Below, piece by piece: positions 22,852 through 34,523 of a stretch of DNA of 64,000 bases. Source of the DNA: Ipomoea triloba (taxonomy: Eukaryota > Streptophyta > Magnoliopsida > Solanales > Convolvulaceae); the NCBI RefSeq assembly GCF_003576645.1, contig NC_044920.1:14701865-14765864 (forward strand). The letters are read 5' to 3'. Under the pieces are notes generated by a model. The model saw nothing but the letters and a program-made list of their open reading frames with translations, was not told where the DNA came from and ran no database searches. A program made the position numbers and the translations under genes. Numbering within the stretch: the first letter of the stretch is position 1; each line of letters starts with the position of its first letter.

Positions 22852-23445
22852 AGTTGAAAGATTTGAGGTTTTGGAGGGAATGTGTACAGTGTTTCGGATT
22901 TGGGGGTTTTGGGTATTCGGTTTGAGCTTGAATCCGGGTAAGGAAGAAGAATTTGGCTTTTATATCATGTGGATTCGGGTTGGATATATGGGTAGGGTTG
23001 GGAGCTTGACCCGAAAAAGAGATCCCGGTTAATTTAAAAGAATTTAAAGGTCAGAAATACCCTTTATAACGGTTATGTATGTAAGATATGGTAAGGGTAT
23101 TTTGGTAAAATATAATGCGGTTTTGGATAGTGGGATATAAAGAGATGATATTTATATAAGCATGTTCCCACTTATCAAGATAATGCCTTTAAGAGCGGAA
23201 AAAAAAAACCGTCAATAACCGAAGACCACGTGGCTAACATTAATGCCCAACATTAGTCATTCCACATATATCCGTTGAGCTCATTTGTTTTACCTCTCGA
23301 AGGTAAACTCTCGACTTTGCTAGTTTAAGGATCTTCCCCTTGAGTGATTGATCCCTAAACCTCCTTATTCCTCCATCTAAGCACTCCTGTGGTTAAGGAT
23401 CTTCCCCCTGAGTGATCGATCCCTAACCCTCCTTATTCCTCCATC
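22852..23445. other. 5' flank of the copia extra ORF
   Basis: Non-coding spacer upstream of the minus-strand start codon. It holds nothing recognisable beyond a poly-A run (about 23199) and the start of a ~68-bp tandem repeat. The whole stretch recurs at 24743-25336. Confidence 0.5.
23328..23445. repeat. ~68-bp tandem repeat (copia spacer), first occurrence
   Basis: The unit contains GATCTTCCCC, GATCCCTAA and CCTCCTTATTCCTCCATC. It recurs at 25219-25440. Because repeat units abut the Ns at 23446 and 25337, an assembler could easily have misjoined here, and the true copy number is uncertain. Confidence 0.7.
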
Positions 23446-23446
23446 N
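23446..23446. other. Single-N join followed by a 1890-bp repeat
   Basis: 23447-25336 repeats 21556-23445 at the same length. I see only two base differences, both near the right end. The likely reading is an unmerged contig overlap. Confidence 0.8.
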
Positions 23447-24742
23447 CTCATCAGAGTTAGCAGACAGGATTTCTGTTGCCGATGCAGCTTCCACTGTTAT
23501 CTCTCGAACCACCTCTCGTGGTTCCTCTACTTCTGTCTGTACTGGATCACTGATTCCAGTACCTTCAATCTCTCGAACCTCCTCTCGAGGCTCGTCAGTA
23601 GACTCATCAGCACCCTCAGCATTATCACCAGCATGTAGACTAACAGATAAAGCTTCTGACAGAGACCTGATAGGGGGCACTCTCTCAACCTCAGTGGCCA
23701 GTGTAGCCTGAGGTTCCCCCTGGGCTTGTGCCCTGTCGTCGAATGGTACTTGGATAGCTAAGGGTGTTACCTCTCGAATCTGAGTGATGGCGATGGTTTT
23801 AGCTTTCTTAGCCCTCTTTGGCAAGGCAACCCTCTTGACCAGGGTATCCAGATGCTCATCATCAGATTCCTTCTCCTTGGCTGGGGCTTTCCTTTTGCCC
23901 CTTCCCTTTGGCTTCGAGGGAGAAGGTGCACCCTTAACACCTTTAGCCTTTGAAGCTTGAGATTTCGTCCTACCCATATAGGTATTCCGATGAATCTCTC
24001 GCCCTTCCCTCAGTTCTAAGCCCTTTAAACTTAGAAGATATTGAACAACAAAACCGAAACCAACCTTTTTACTGATCGTCAGGTTGGTGTTGGAGACTGA
24101 GCTTTGCACCTGCTGTTGAAGAGAGTTGAAGATGATATGTGCCCAGTCCATTTTGTTGTTGTTCCAGATGGCGTGGAGGATTTTGAGGATGTCCAGATTG
24201 ATTTCGTCAGTTCCAGACACCTTGCCGAGCACGAATTTCATTATAAGGTCGGCAGCGAGAGCAAACCTCTCCTTTAGGTGGAACTTGCGGAGGGCAGAGG
24301 ATGCTCTGCGCGGTGCAGTCTCCAGTCGGATTTTATCCCAAAAAGCCTGCTTGTCCAAGTCGTAATCCGAGAGGTGCTGGACTGCTTCCTCCGACGTCGT
24401 GAAGTCGAATGCCGCTCTGAGGTCACCTACAGAGGTTGTAATGTCAATTTCATTAAAGCGGCTTTCAATCTTGCCCTTCGTGACCTTAGCATTCGCGAAC
24501 CATTCAGTAAAGTCGAGTTCATGAATGGTTTGGTAGTCGTGCGTCATATATTTCATTAGTCCTGCCTTCTCAAACTTCTTCAGGACTTTCTCCGCCATCT
24601 TTGGATTTGACGAGTGGGTGATGAAGCCGTTTTTGTCAAGGATACTCCCCGCCTTGACTTGTTTGATCTGAGAGCGAATGTGTAGCAACTCCCTCTGATA
24701 TGCGTCGGAAGATGAGGTTGATGTGGAGGATTCGGACGCCAT
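23447..24742 (-). pseudogene. Duplicate N-terminal part of the copia extra ORF
   Basis: The minus strand again encodes MASESSTSTSSSD onward, about 430 residues identical to the full ORF, and stops at the N at 23446. It is best treated as the same DNA shown twice, not as a second gene. Confidence 0.8.
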
Positions 24743-25218
24743 AGTTGAAAGATTTGAGGTTTTGGAGGGAATGTGTACAGTGTTTCGGATTTGGGGGTTT
24801 TGGGTATTCGGTTTGAGCTTGAATCCGGGTAAGGAAGAAGAATTTGGCTTTTATATCATGTGGATTCGGGTTGGATATATGGGTAGGGTTGGGAGCTTGA
24901 CCCGAAAAAGAGATCCCGGTTAATTTAAAAGAATTTAAAGGTCAGAAATACCCTTTATAACGGTTATGTATGTAAGATATGGTAAGGGTATTTTGGTAAA
25001 ATATAATGCGGTTTTGGATAGTGGGATATAAAGAGATGATATTTATATAAGCATGTTCCCACTTATCAAGATAATGCCTTTAAGAGCGGAAAAAAAAAAC
25101 CGTCAATAACCGAAGACCACGTGGCTAACATTAATGCCCAACATTAGTCATTCCACATATATCCGTTGAGCTCATTTGTTTTACCTCTCGAAGGTAAACT
25201 CTCGACTTTGCTAGTTTA

Positions 25219-25440
25219 AGGATCTTCCCCTTGAGTGATTGATCCCTAAACCTCCTTATTCCTCCATCTAAGCACTCCTGTGGTTAAGGATCTTCCCCCT
25301 GAGTGATTGATCCCTAACCCTCCTTATTCCTTCATCNGTGATCGATCCCTAACCCTCCTTATTCCTCCATCTAAGCACTCCTGTGGTTAAGGATCTTCCC
25401 CCTGAGTGATTGATCCCTAACCCTCCTTATTCCTTCATTT
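25219..25440. repeat. ~68-bp tandem repeat (copia spacer), second occurrence
   Basis: Three further partial to full units of the repeat seen at 23328, interrupted by a single N at 25337. The gypsy element begins 39 bases to the right. Confidence 0.7.
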
Positions 25441-25478
25441 AGAGGTACGTAGATAGTCAGTTTGATATCTTTTGAAGT

Positions 25479-27873
25479 TGTAACCCCTCGTCTATTTCGA
25501 TAAGTTTGAGGTTCAGAAAATATGTCTTTAAGCTATGACATTCATAAGATAAGTGACCGATGCTTCAAAATAATTTTTTTTAAGGAAGTATAGTTGTTAT
25601 TAAGTTGCGATCGTTCGTGCCGGTCACGAACCGTAAAATTTTAGGAGCTGGTATTCGGACCCGATTATCCTAGGAAATGGATTATTAGACACCATATTAT
25701 TATTCTTGAACTTCCTATTCAATTAAATCAGCCCATAGCAGCGAAAATTTATTTTGATCGTACATCGCTAAAATTTCGTGGTGTACCGAACCTAGCCCAA
25801 TTTTGAGGGTTAGTCTGGAATAAATTTTTGGTTTCGAGAATTATTCTATCCAGATTATTTTCTACCGAAACTTTATCTGTTTGGACCCCAACTGATAAGT
25901 TTAAAAATACACAATTATTTTATTCTATTTTAATTCTTCCATGCAAACATTCCCCTCAAAGTACTAAGTGTCTAAAACATGTTTATTCCCCTTGTCCTTT
26001 TGGTCTTGCCTTGGCTGAAATACCAAGAGAGGGAGAGAGTGTGAGCTTTCATCTTCTTCATCCTCTTCTTCCTTGCTTCAAGCTTCCATAGCCAATCTCC
26101 ACACAAGTCTTCAACTATTCGGTAAGTTTGCGGTTTTAGTCGGTTAAAAACTCTTGATTTCTTCCCTAGAACTTGATTGTAGGTAAAGATTTCTTAAATA
26201 TGTTGTTATGGTGGTGTATTCTACCTAGGGTTTTTCGGTGAAACTTGGGGATAAAGGTTCAAGACTACTTTTACGGTGATATTACACACGTGTGAGGTAA
26301 GGAATTCCCTTAAGTTGGAATTAGTCACTTGAATTTGGATAATTGATTTTAGTTGAAATATGGTGTTTTTGGAGCTTTGGGAATATTTTCGTATACAAGT
26401 TCATAGCTTGGATATGCTTGTATATGTTGTATTTATGTCTATATAAGCTTATACTTGTGGAAATAGAGAAAGGAAATCAAGACAGATTTCTGTCAGTAAC
26501 TACCGTGAATTTCTGGGAAAAATCGGTAAATTATTTTGGTCCAATTTTTTTTATACATGTAGTTCTATAAGTGTAGAAGCCGCATATAAACTTTCATAAT
26601 TTTTGGAGTAGTATAAGTATGGTTTTCGGAATTTTTCCCAAAACTGGTCCAGAGAAGGAAAAATGCTGGACAGCACACTGCCAAGGGCAAAACTGGAATT
26701 TTCTGTGTAAATTCGTGAACCTAGGTGACCAAAAATTTTTATGAACATCAAGTACTATGAGTTAGGGTTCTACCATAAAAATTTCAAGTGAAAAAGAGTT
26801 CGGGAACTATTTTTACCGGCTCAATCTTTCGGACTGCGCAAAACTGTAATTTCTGGACAGAAACTGTCAAAATCAATTTTGACAAAAATATTTTTGTTGT
26901 AACAAAACTAGTGACGAAATTTTGGGATGTCACAACCATATTTGGATGAAATAAATTATTTTGAAAATACTATTTGATTCCAGGAAAGAAAAAGAAAAAT
27001 GTTTTCAAACCCTTAGTTTCTAGAATAAGGTGGGGACCTTCGGGAAGGCTTAAACGCCACGGCCCGGGGTTGGAATAAGGTTGGACCTATGGGAGGGCTG
27101 GAGTGCCATGGCCCTAGGTTGGGATAAGGAGACCGACGGGAAGGCAGGGAAATGCCACTGCCCAAGGTTTGAGAAGGAGAATTGAGAAATGTTCAAAGTG
27201 CTTACTCAGGGGAAACTAAGTGGAAAATTTTTTAGTATGAAAATTATTGTTACTCTGAGCTGCGGTTCAGATTATTATAAATATTAGAACTGCGGTTCTA
27301 TTTGCAAATGATGAAATTCCTGGAAATGTGAAATTTTGCAAACTTGTCTGAAAATGGCATGAAAATTATTTTGAGTGGCAAGTTATGACTTCATTCTTAT
27401 TTGAGAAAAGCTTTATATGATTTAACGTTTATACGCTATTATACCATCTATAAATCGTTTCGTTACAGGCAGATTTTCAAATCATGGTAAAACTTTATAA
27501 AGCTTTTAGATTATCTATGTTTTCAACCTTTGTCTACTTTTAAGTGACAAATGGATTTCCTTACTTAGCCGTCGCGCTAACTGCACTTCAATGTGTTTCT
27601 TATCAGTTGCAAATTAGTGTGGGCCCATGTAGCCGATGAGCTCGGAATAGAAGGGAAGTACAGGTTGAGGTCTACTCTTTGATGTAGACAGGGATTGTTA
27701 TTAATGTTGTAAGTTTAGCCTGTGCACTTAGAGTGGAGTTTGTCAAAGAGGTGATAGAATTCACTCTAGGTGTGGCGGTAGTACCCGATTTTCTGTTGAT
27801 ATGATGTAAGCTTCCGCAGCGTTTTATTACGGATTTTGTAATAAATGTAAGAGTTGAAAATTGGGGTGTTACA
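25479..27873 (+). mobile_element. Gypsy 5' LTR (2395 bp)
   Basis: It begins TGTAACCCCTCG and ends TTGGGGTGTTACA. The beginning recurs almost base for base at 32208-32551 (one difference noted) and the middle at 32553-32843 (about five differences). A CT-rich stretch near 26040-26090, with a GGTAAG at 26121, resembles a leader exon and donor. There is no other gene in it. Confidence 0.88.
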
Positions 27874-27876
27874 AGT

Positions 27877-27888
27877 TGGTATTAGAGC
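27877..27888 (+). other. Primer-binding site (initiator-tRNA-Met type)
   Basis: TGGTATTAGAGC lies three bases after the LTR end. The usual site is TGGTATCAGAGC, so there is one C-to-T difference. Confidence 0.8.
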
Positions 27889-27939
27889 CTAGGTTGAACC
27901 TTCGGGAATTAGATCGAAGCCTAAGTCCGAGCCTAGGTT

Positions 27940-28112
27940 GAGTTCAAGTTTCAAGTCAGCTTAGGTTCGTAGAGATTAACTGAGTTCAAGTTTCAAGTCA
28001 GCTTAGGTTCGTAGAGATTAACCTAAGTCAAGTTTCAAGTCAGCTTAGGTTCGTAGAGATTAACCTAAGTCGTTTTTCAAGTCAGCTTAGGTTCGTAGAG
28101 ATTAACCTAAGT
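27940..28112 (+). repeat. 41-43-bp leader tandem repeat, four copies
   Basis: The word TCAAGTCAGCTTAGGTTCG starts at 27951, 27993, 28034 and 28077. It lies in the untranslated leader between primer site and gag. Confidence 0.9.
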
Positions 28113-28479
28113 CGTTTTTACGGTATCATGAGCATAAGCTTTGGAGCAGAGTTGGAACGAAAGTCCGGCAGCATAAAAGGGGGTATTTTACTTTTACTCT
28201 ACAGAATCTTACGATTCTGGTTGTTGAATAATATGATCAATGTTTGTGATTTCTTGCATGTGTTAATCCTTGCATGGGATTATTGTGAGTAAGCTGGCTA
28301 GCGTAATGCGTTAATTATCCCTATGCTGAGGTAGAAACCCCTGCTTAGCGGGTATGATAAAGTGAATGTTAGGGGACGTTGTATAGGACTTAAGTAGGTG
28401 CTATACTGACTGCCTAACTAGCTAACCCTTGAGGACTCTTATACTTCGGATACTAGTTTGGATCTATCGTCCAGTGAAA

Positions 28480-29016
28480 ATGCCTCCAAGACGCAACATG
28501 CCTACCAGTAGCAACGAGAACGTCTCTGCAATTGATCGTATGGCCCAAGCGATGGAGCGAATGGCTGAGTTCATGATGGCTCAGCAAACCCAGAACCAGA
28601 ACCAAGGACAACCACGAGTCGATTATGCGAAGGCGATAGCAAGCCGACAACCACCACACTATGCGGGAGAAAAAGATCCGGTTATTTTAGAGGAGTGGAT
28701 CCGGACGTTTGACAAACTGCTCAACGCAGTGGATTGCCCTGCAAATCAACGAGTACCTTCCGCGGTCTATTATTTAACGAAAGCTGCAGACAACTGGTGG
28801 ACATCAGAAGGACCTGATCTTCTACAAGACCCAGAGTTTGGTTGGGAAGAATTCAAGGAGGAACTGAGAGGACAGTTCTACACCGAGCGTATTAGAGGGA
28901 TTAAATGCGAGGAATTTCTACGGCTAAAACAGAAGGGAGCAACAATCGAAGAATATCATGACCAGTACGTGGAACTAATGCGTTTCGCTCAGGAGAATAT
29001 CCTACCGAGGGATTGA
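28480..29016 (+). pseudogene. gag: Gypsy gag, truncated
   Basis: ATG at 28480 (MPPRRNMPTSSNENVS) opens a basic N-terminus. A retrotransposon gag capsid domain follows (about residues 60-175: [61 protein letters not shown]). It stops at TGA 29014-29016. A full Tekay polyprotein would go on to a CCHC zinc knuckle and the aspartic protease. Neither is present, and coding for the region just before the reverse transcriptase starts about 20 bases later. One deletion of several hundred codons explains this. The protein forms virus-like particles in the cytoplasm in intact relatives. Confidence 0.85.
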
Positions 29017-29035
29017 CAAGCAACACGAATCCAGG

Positions 29036-32000
29036 TTGTTGACAGCGCAGAAACTGAAGCAGTATATGCACCAGGGATGTGAAGTATACCTCTGTTTGGT
29101 GCAAGATTTCGAACCAGAAGAACTCGAAATCGATCGAATCCCAGTTGTACGCGAATTTCCTGACGTGTTCCCCGACGATCTCACAGAAATGCCACCGGAA
29201 AGAGAGCTGGAATTTACCATTGATCTCATACCAGGAACCTCGCCTACCTCGAAAGCGCCTTATCGAATGGCACCGAAAGAGATGGAGGAACTAAAGGCAC
29301 AATTGGCGGAATTACTGAAGAAAGGATTTATCAGACCAAGCGTATCGCCTTGGGGTGCACCGGTACTGTTCGTTAAGAAGAAGGATGGGAGTCTTAGACT
29401 GTGCATCGATTACAGGGAACTAAACCGAGTCACAGTAAAGAACAAGTACCCGTTGCCTAGGATCGATGATCTATTCGATCAGTTGAAAGGAGCGGGAGTG
29501 TTTTCAAAGATTGACTTACGGTCAGGGTATCATCAAGTGCGAGTCGCGAAGGGGGATGTGCCTAAGACAGCATTTCGGACGAGATATGGGCACTATGAAT
29601 TCACGGTTATGCCATTCGGAGTGACTAACGCCCCAGGAACCTTTATGGACCTGATGAACCGAGTTTTCCTTCCCTATTTGGATAAATTCGTCGTCGCCTT
29701 CATAGATGACATCTTGGTCTACTCTGAGACACCGGAGGATCACAAGGGACATCTTCGGACAGTGTTACAAACACTAAGGGAAAAGAAACTTTTTGCGAAA
29801 TTGTCAAAGTGTGAATTTTGGAAAAGAGAAGTTGCTTTTCTTGGACACGTAATCACCCAAGAAGGGATAGCAGTGGACCCAGCTAAGATACAAGCTGTAC
29901 TTGAATGGGAAGCACCCAAATCAGTTACGGAAGTCCGTAGTTTCTTAGGTTTGGCGGGTTATTACCGAAGATTTGTTCAGGACTTCTCAAGGATAGCAAA
30001 GCCGTTGACAAACCTGCTCAAGAAAACGACCAAGTATAGTTGGAGTGAAGAATGTGAGCAGGCATTCCAAGAACTTAAGACGAGATTGACGACTGCTCCA
30101 ATATTGACCTTACCTGTTGGAGCGGAAGGTTACGAGTTGTACACGGATGCATCTCACAAGGGACTAGGATGTGTTTTGATGCAAAATGGAAGGGTAATAG
30201 CATATGCTTCTCGCCAATTAAAAGCTCATGAAGCTAACTACCCGACGCATGACTTAGAACTGGCAGCCGTGGTATTTGCTCTCAAGATTTGGCGACACTA
30301 CCTCTATGGAATCTCATGCAAGATTTATACGGACCACAAGAGTTTAAAGTACATCTTTACTCAGCGAGACCTTAATCTAAGGCAAAGGAGATGGTTGGAA
30401 TTGATCAAAGATTATGACTTGGAAATCCAATACCAGGAGGGCAAAGCAAACAAGGTAGCTGATGCCTTGAGTCGAAAATCAAACCATGCTCTTTGGGTAT
30501 TACCCGAACAATTATGCGAGGATTTTCAGAGACTCAATTTGGAGATACAGATGTGTGGTCAGGTGGAACAGGAAATAAAGTTTTATTACATGTCGGTGAC
30601 TCCAACCCTATTCCAGGAAGTCAAACAAGCACAAGAAGAGGACAATTGGGTAGGGAGCATCAGGGAGAAGATGATTGATGGAAAACATGGTCCATTTGAA
30701 TTACACCCAGATGGGAGTGTAAGATTCCAAGGTAGGTGGATAATACCAAAAGGGTGTAAGGAGATAATGGAACAATTAATGAAGGAAGGTCATTATACAC
30801 CCTATTCAGTTCATCCTGGTGGGGATAAACTGTATAAGGACTTAAAACAAAATTTCTGGTGGTCGGGCATGAAGAAGGATGTAGCTGAATTTGTGGCTAA
30901 ATGCTTGAACTGTCAAAAGGTCAAGGCAGAAAGAAGTAAACCAAAGGGATTATTGCAGCCATTAGAAATTCCGCAGTGGAAATGGGACTCAATCTCGATG
31001 GATTTCGTGGGAGGATTGCCTAGAACCAAGTCTGGAAACGATCAGGTGTGGGTTATTGTCGATCGACTAACTAAGACAGCGAGGTTCATTCCAATGAACA
31101 AGACATGGTCCATGGAAAGGTTGGCAAGAGCCTATATTAAACACGTGGTTAAATATCACGGAGTAGCGCAAGATATCGTTTCAGACCGAGATTCACGATT
31201 TCTATCACGTTTCTGGGAAGCGTTGCAGATGATGATGGGCACTCAGCTCAAATTAAGTACAGCTTTTCACCCTGCCACTGATGGCCAAACGGAGCGAACG
31301 ATACAGACATTGGAAGATATGCTCAGAGGTTGTGTACTTGATTTCCAAGGTTCATGGGATGAGCAGTTGGATTTAATCGAATTTCCCTATAACAACAGCT
31401 ATCATGCAAGTATAGGAATGGCTCCTTATGAAGCGTTGTATGGGCGAAAATGTCGAAGTCCTCTATGTTGGAATGACAAGAGCGACGTTGTTATACTTGG
31501 ACCTCAGTACCTACAAGAGACTACAGAGGCAATCAAGGTGATTCGAGAAAGGATGAAAATTGCACAGGATCGTCAAAAGTCCTATGCCGATTTGAAACGA
31601 CAATTCACCGAACATCAAGTTGGAGAGAAGGTGCTATTGAAAATCTCACCAACTAAAGGAGTCAAGAGATTTGGAAAGAAAGGAAAGTTGAGTCCTCGCT
31701 ATATAGGACCCTATGAAATCTTGGAAAGGATAGGAAATTTAGCCTACCGACTGGCCCTACCAATTGAGCTTGACCGGGTGCATAATGTATTTCATGTTTC
31801 TCAACTTAAGCGGTATGTACCTGATGCATCCCATGTATTGGAACCTGAGGAATTGGAGATGGATGATTCGTTGGAATACGAAGAAAGGCCAATTCGAATC
31901 TTAGACTCTAAGACCCGAGATACAAGAAGGAAATCAGTTAAAGTGATCAAAGTCCAATGGTCGAATCATAGCCCGGAGGAAGCCACGTGGGAGTTGGAAA

Positions 32001-32047
32001 GCGTTATGATGGAACGTTATCCAGAGTTATTTGGCTCAGGTGTGTAG
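29036..32047 (+). pseudogene. pol: Gypsy pol: RT, RNase H, integrase, chromodomain (protease missing)
   Basis: A long open frame of 1003 codons; the first ATG is arbitrary because the true reading frame once ran in from gag. Reverse transcriptase lies at about residues 75-260, with the catalytic AFIDD at 221-225. RNase H is at about 360-480 (LYTDASHKG, then YTDHKSL). The integrase zinc site is H586, H593, C623, C626. The integrase core has the acidic triad D656, D717, E753 with 35 residues between the last two. The C-terminal chromodomain is about 950-990 ([17 protein letters not shown]), thought to steer integration to heterochromatin. No stops or frameshifts break these domains. The protease (D-T/S-G) is absent. 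Confidence 0.9.
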
Positions 32048-32170
32048 GATCGATTTACTTGCTATATGCTTAAATAAATTTGTGTACTAAGATTAGGCAT
32101 ACTAAGATTTTATTATGTGTAAGCGAAGGTAAGCAGTAATCTATTTGAGACCGTGGAGTATAAGAAGGAA

Positions 32171-32207
32171 GTTTCGGGGACGAAACTCTTATTAAGAAGG
32201 GTAGACT
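32171..32207 (+). other. Gypsy GTTTCGGGGACGAAAC box and polypurine tract
   Basis: A GTTTCGGGGACGAAAC palindrome-like box (32171-32186), common before Tekay/Del 3' LTRs, is followed by AAGAAGGGTAGAC, a purine-rich stretch touching the LTR at 32208. Confidence 0.65.
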
Positions 32208-32843
32208 GTAACCCCTCGTCTATTTCGATAAGTTTGAGGTTCAGAAAATATGTCTTTAAGCTATGACATTCATAAGATAAGTGACCGATGCTTCAAAATA
32301 ATTTTTTTTAAGGAAGTATAGTTGTTATTAAGTTGCGATCGTTCGTGCCGGTCACGAACCGTAAAATTTTAGGAGCTGGTATTCGGACCCGATTATCCTA
32401 GGAAATGGATTATTAGACACCATATTATTATTCTTGAACTTCCTATTCAATTAAATCAGCCCATAGCAGCGAAAATTTATTTTGATCGTACATCGCTAAA
32501 ATTTCGCGGTGTACCGAACCTAGCCCAATTTTGAGGGTTAGTCTGGAATAANAAGACAGATTTCTGTCAGTAACTACCGTGAATTTCTGGGAAATATCGG
32601 TAAATTATTTTGGTCCAATTTTTTTTATACATGTAGTTCTATAAGTGTAGAAGCCGCATTTAAACTTTCATAATTTTTGGAGTAGTATAAGTATGGTTTT
32701 CGGAATTTTTCCCAAAACTGGTCCAGAGAAGGAAAAATGCTGGACAGCACACTGCCAAGGGCAAAAATGGAATTTTCTGTGTAAATTCGTGAACCTAGGT
32801 GACCAAAACTTTTTATGAACATCAAGTACTATGAGTTAGGGTT
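32208..32843 (+). mobile_element. Gypsy 3' LTR, two pieces with gaps
   Basis: 32208-32551 matches the LTR start. After the N at 32552, 32553-32843 matches about 26476-26766 of the 5' LTR. The stretch between (about 650 bp in the 5' LTR) and everything after is missing, replaced by single Ns, so the right edge of the element is not in this assembly. Confidence 0.85.
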
Positions 32844-32844
32844 N

Positions 32845-33274
32845 GACTCTTCTCCTGACTCCAGTATCCCATCGTTGTGGATCTCCTCGCATTTGGGGAT
32901 CCATTCACCTTGGATGGGAATAGGATGCTGGCTTGGATTATCAGGAAGCTCCGCAATCTATTCACCCTTCGTTGATTCTGGATAGTTCTCTCCTTGAAAG
33001 TCTTTGGACTTCGTTGCTGATTTTCTCCCTCTATACCAGAACGGTACATCGTCTTTTCCTTTCTTCTTCTCCATGAAGAAGTCGATGACATAAACTGATG
33101 AGAAAACCCTTCTATTTATAGCCCAAAAAGGTTACCACTGTTGAGTCACGGGATGCGATATGAATGACCATTCAATGCTTGTGTAACTCCAAAGCTGCCA
33201 TAAAGTTGATGAAACCGCTCCTCACATGCGAAACAGTTCATGGCACTAAATACAAAAAGATAAGATTTGACCAC
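32845..33274 (-). other. Spacer downstream of copia pol
   Basis: It lies between the pol stop (33275) and the N at 32844. A minus-strand open frame from 33091 (MSSTSSWRRRKEKT) continues to the N. It does not match the start of the 1051-codon ORF and I do not recognise it. It could be the start of a different extra ORF, which would mean the gag-pol here belongs to another copia family. Confidence 0.35.
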
Positions 33275-34495
33275 TCATCCCAATTCTATCATTCCCAATT
33301 CTAACCTTAGTTGAGAAAATCTATTTTCACACAATGCTTTTGTGAAAATATCTGCTAGTTGCTCCTCCGTTGCAACGTATTCCAAAGTTATATCCTTTTT
33401 CTCAACATGGTCTCGAATGAAGTGATACTTGATATCAATGTGTTTTGTTCTTGAATGTAGTACTGGATTCTGAGTGATAGCTATAGCACTGGTGTTGTCA
33501 CACATGATCTTAACCTCTTTACATTCAACACCATAATCCAGTAGTTGTTGCTTCATCCATAAAACCTGAGCACAGCAACTTCCAGCTGCTACATATTCTG
33601 CCTCAGCGGTGCTTGTAGCTATCGAATGCTGTTTCTTGCTAAACCATGAGACAAGTCTTCCACCTAGAAACTGACATGTCCCTGATGTGCTCTTTCGATC
33701 TATTTTACAACCGGCAAAGTCTGCATCTGAATAACCCATATGTTCGAAAGATCCACCTCTCGAATACCAAAGTCCAACACTTTGCGTACCTTTGAGATAT
33801 CTAAGGATCTTTTTAGATGCATTTAAGTGACTTTCCTTAGGACTTGCCTTAAATCTAGCACATACACCTACTGCAAAGGATATATCTGGTCTGCTAGCAG
33901 TTAAATAGAGAAGAGATCCGATGATACCTCGATATGTAGTTTGATCGACCTCTCGACCTTCACTGTCGACATCGATACGTAGAGAGGTTCCCATGGGTAC
34001 TTTGACTGAGGATTTCCCTTCTATATTGTATTTTCTGAGCAGATCCTTGGTGTATTTCTCCTGATTGATGAAGATACCTTCCTTAAGCTGTCTCACTTGT
34101 AATCCAAGGAAGTAGTTGAGCTCTCCCATCATGCTCATCTCGAACTTCCCTTTCATCAATCTGGAGAACTTCTCGCACAGGTTTGGATTGGTGCTTCCAA
34201 AAATGATATCGTCCACATAGATTTGCACCAATAAGATGTGATCCTCATCCTTAATTCTAAATAGTGTTTTGTCCACTAGGCCTTTGGTGAACCCACACTG
34301 AAGTAGAAAAGAGGATAGGGTATCATACCAAGCTCTCGGAGCTTGTTTTAAGCCGTAAAGTGCCTTCTTTAATTTGTATACTTTGTCAGCTCCCACGTCC
34401 TTCAAGAAACCCGGAGGTTGTTCAACGTACACCTCTTCTTCGAGAAGTCCGTTCAGAAAAGCGCTCTTGACATCCATTTGATATACTTTAAAGTC
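33275..34495 (-). pseudogene. pol: Copia pol, reverse transcriptase and RNase H part
   Basis: Minus strand, ending at 33275 (LRLELGMIELG then stop). The order is: reverse transcriptase second half (YQMDVKSAFLNGLLEEEVYV, PPGF, ALYGLKQAPRAW), the catalytic YVDD (IYVDDIIFGS), the SASLY-like stretch (GIIGSLLYLTASRPDI), then RNase H (GYSDADFAGCKIDRKSTSG) and the C-terminal TKHIDIKYHFIRDHV. The piece itself has no stops. Upstream it is thrown out of frame by a 28-bp duplication. Confidence 0.9.
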
Positions 34496-34523
34496 TGACA
34501 TCCATTTGATATACTTTAAAGTC
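34468..34523. repeat. 28-bp tandem duplication breaking the copia RT frame
   Basis: Two identical 28-bp copies, starting TGACATCCATTTGATATAC at 34468 and 34496. Because 28 is not a multiple of three, the reading frame is lost between FKVYQMDV and its repeat. Confidence 0.9.

Larger units (their letters stand above)
25479..32843 (+). mobile_element. Ty3/gypsy Tekay-like LTR retrotransposon, internally deleted
   Basis: A plus-strand element. The 5' LTR is 25479-27873, the primer site 27877, gag 28480-29016, RT-RNase H-integrase-chromodomain 29036-32047, the polypurine region about 32190-32207, and the 3' LTR starts at 32208 and is cut by Ns. The integrase and C-terminal chromodomain, together with the TTTCGGGGACGAAA box before the 3' LTR, point to the Tekay/Del chromovirus clade. 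The zinc knuckle and protease are deleted, so it could not complete its cycle without help. The candidate 5-bp target GAAGT precedes 25479; the matching right flank is lost at the N. Confidence 0.88.

Noticed and set aside
27940..28112. CRISPR-like regular repeat
   Set aside because: Four adjoining 41-43-bp units with no unique spacers in a retrotransposon leader; a tandem repeat in a plant genome.
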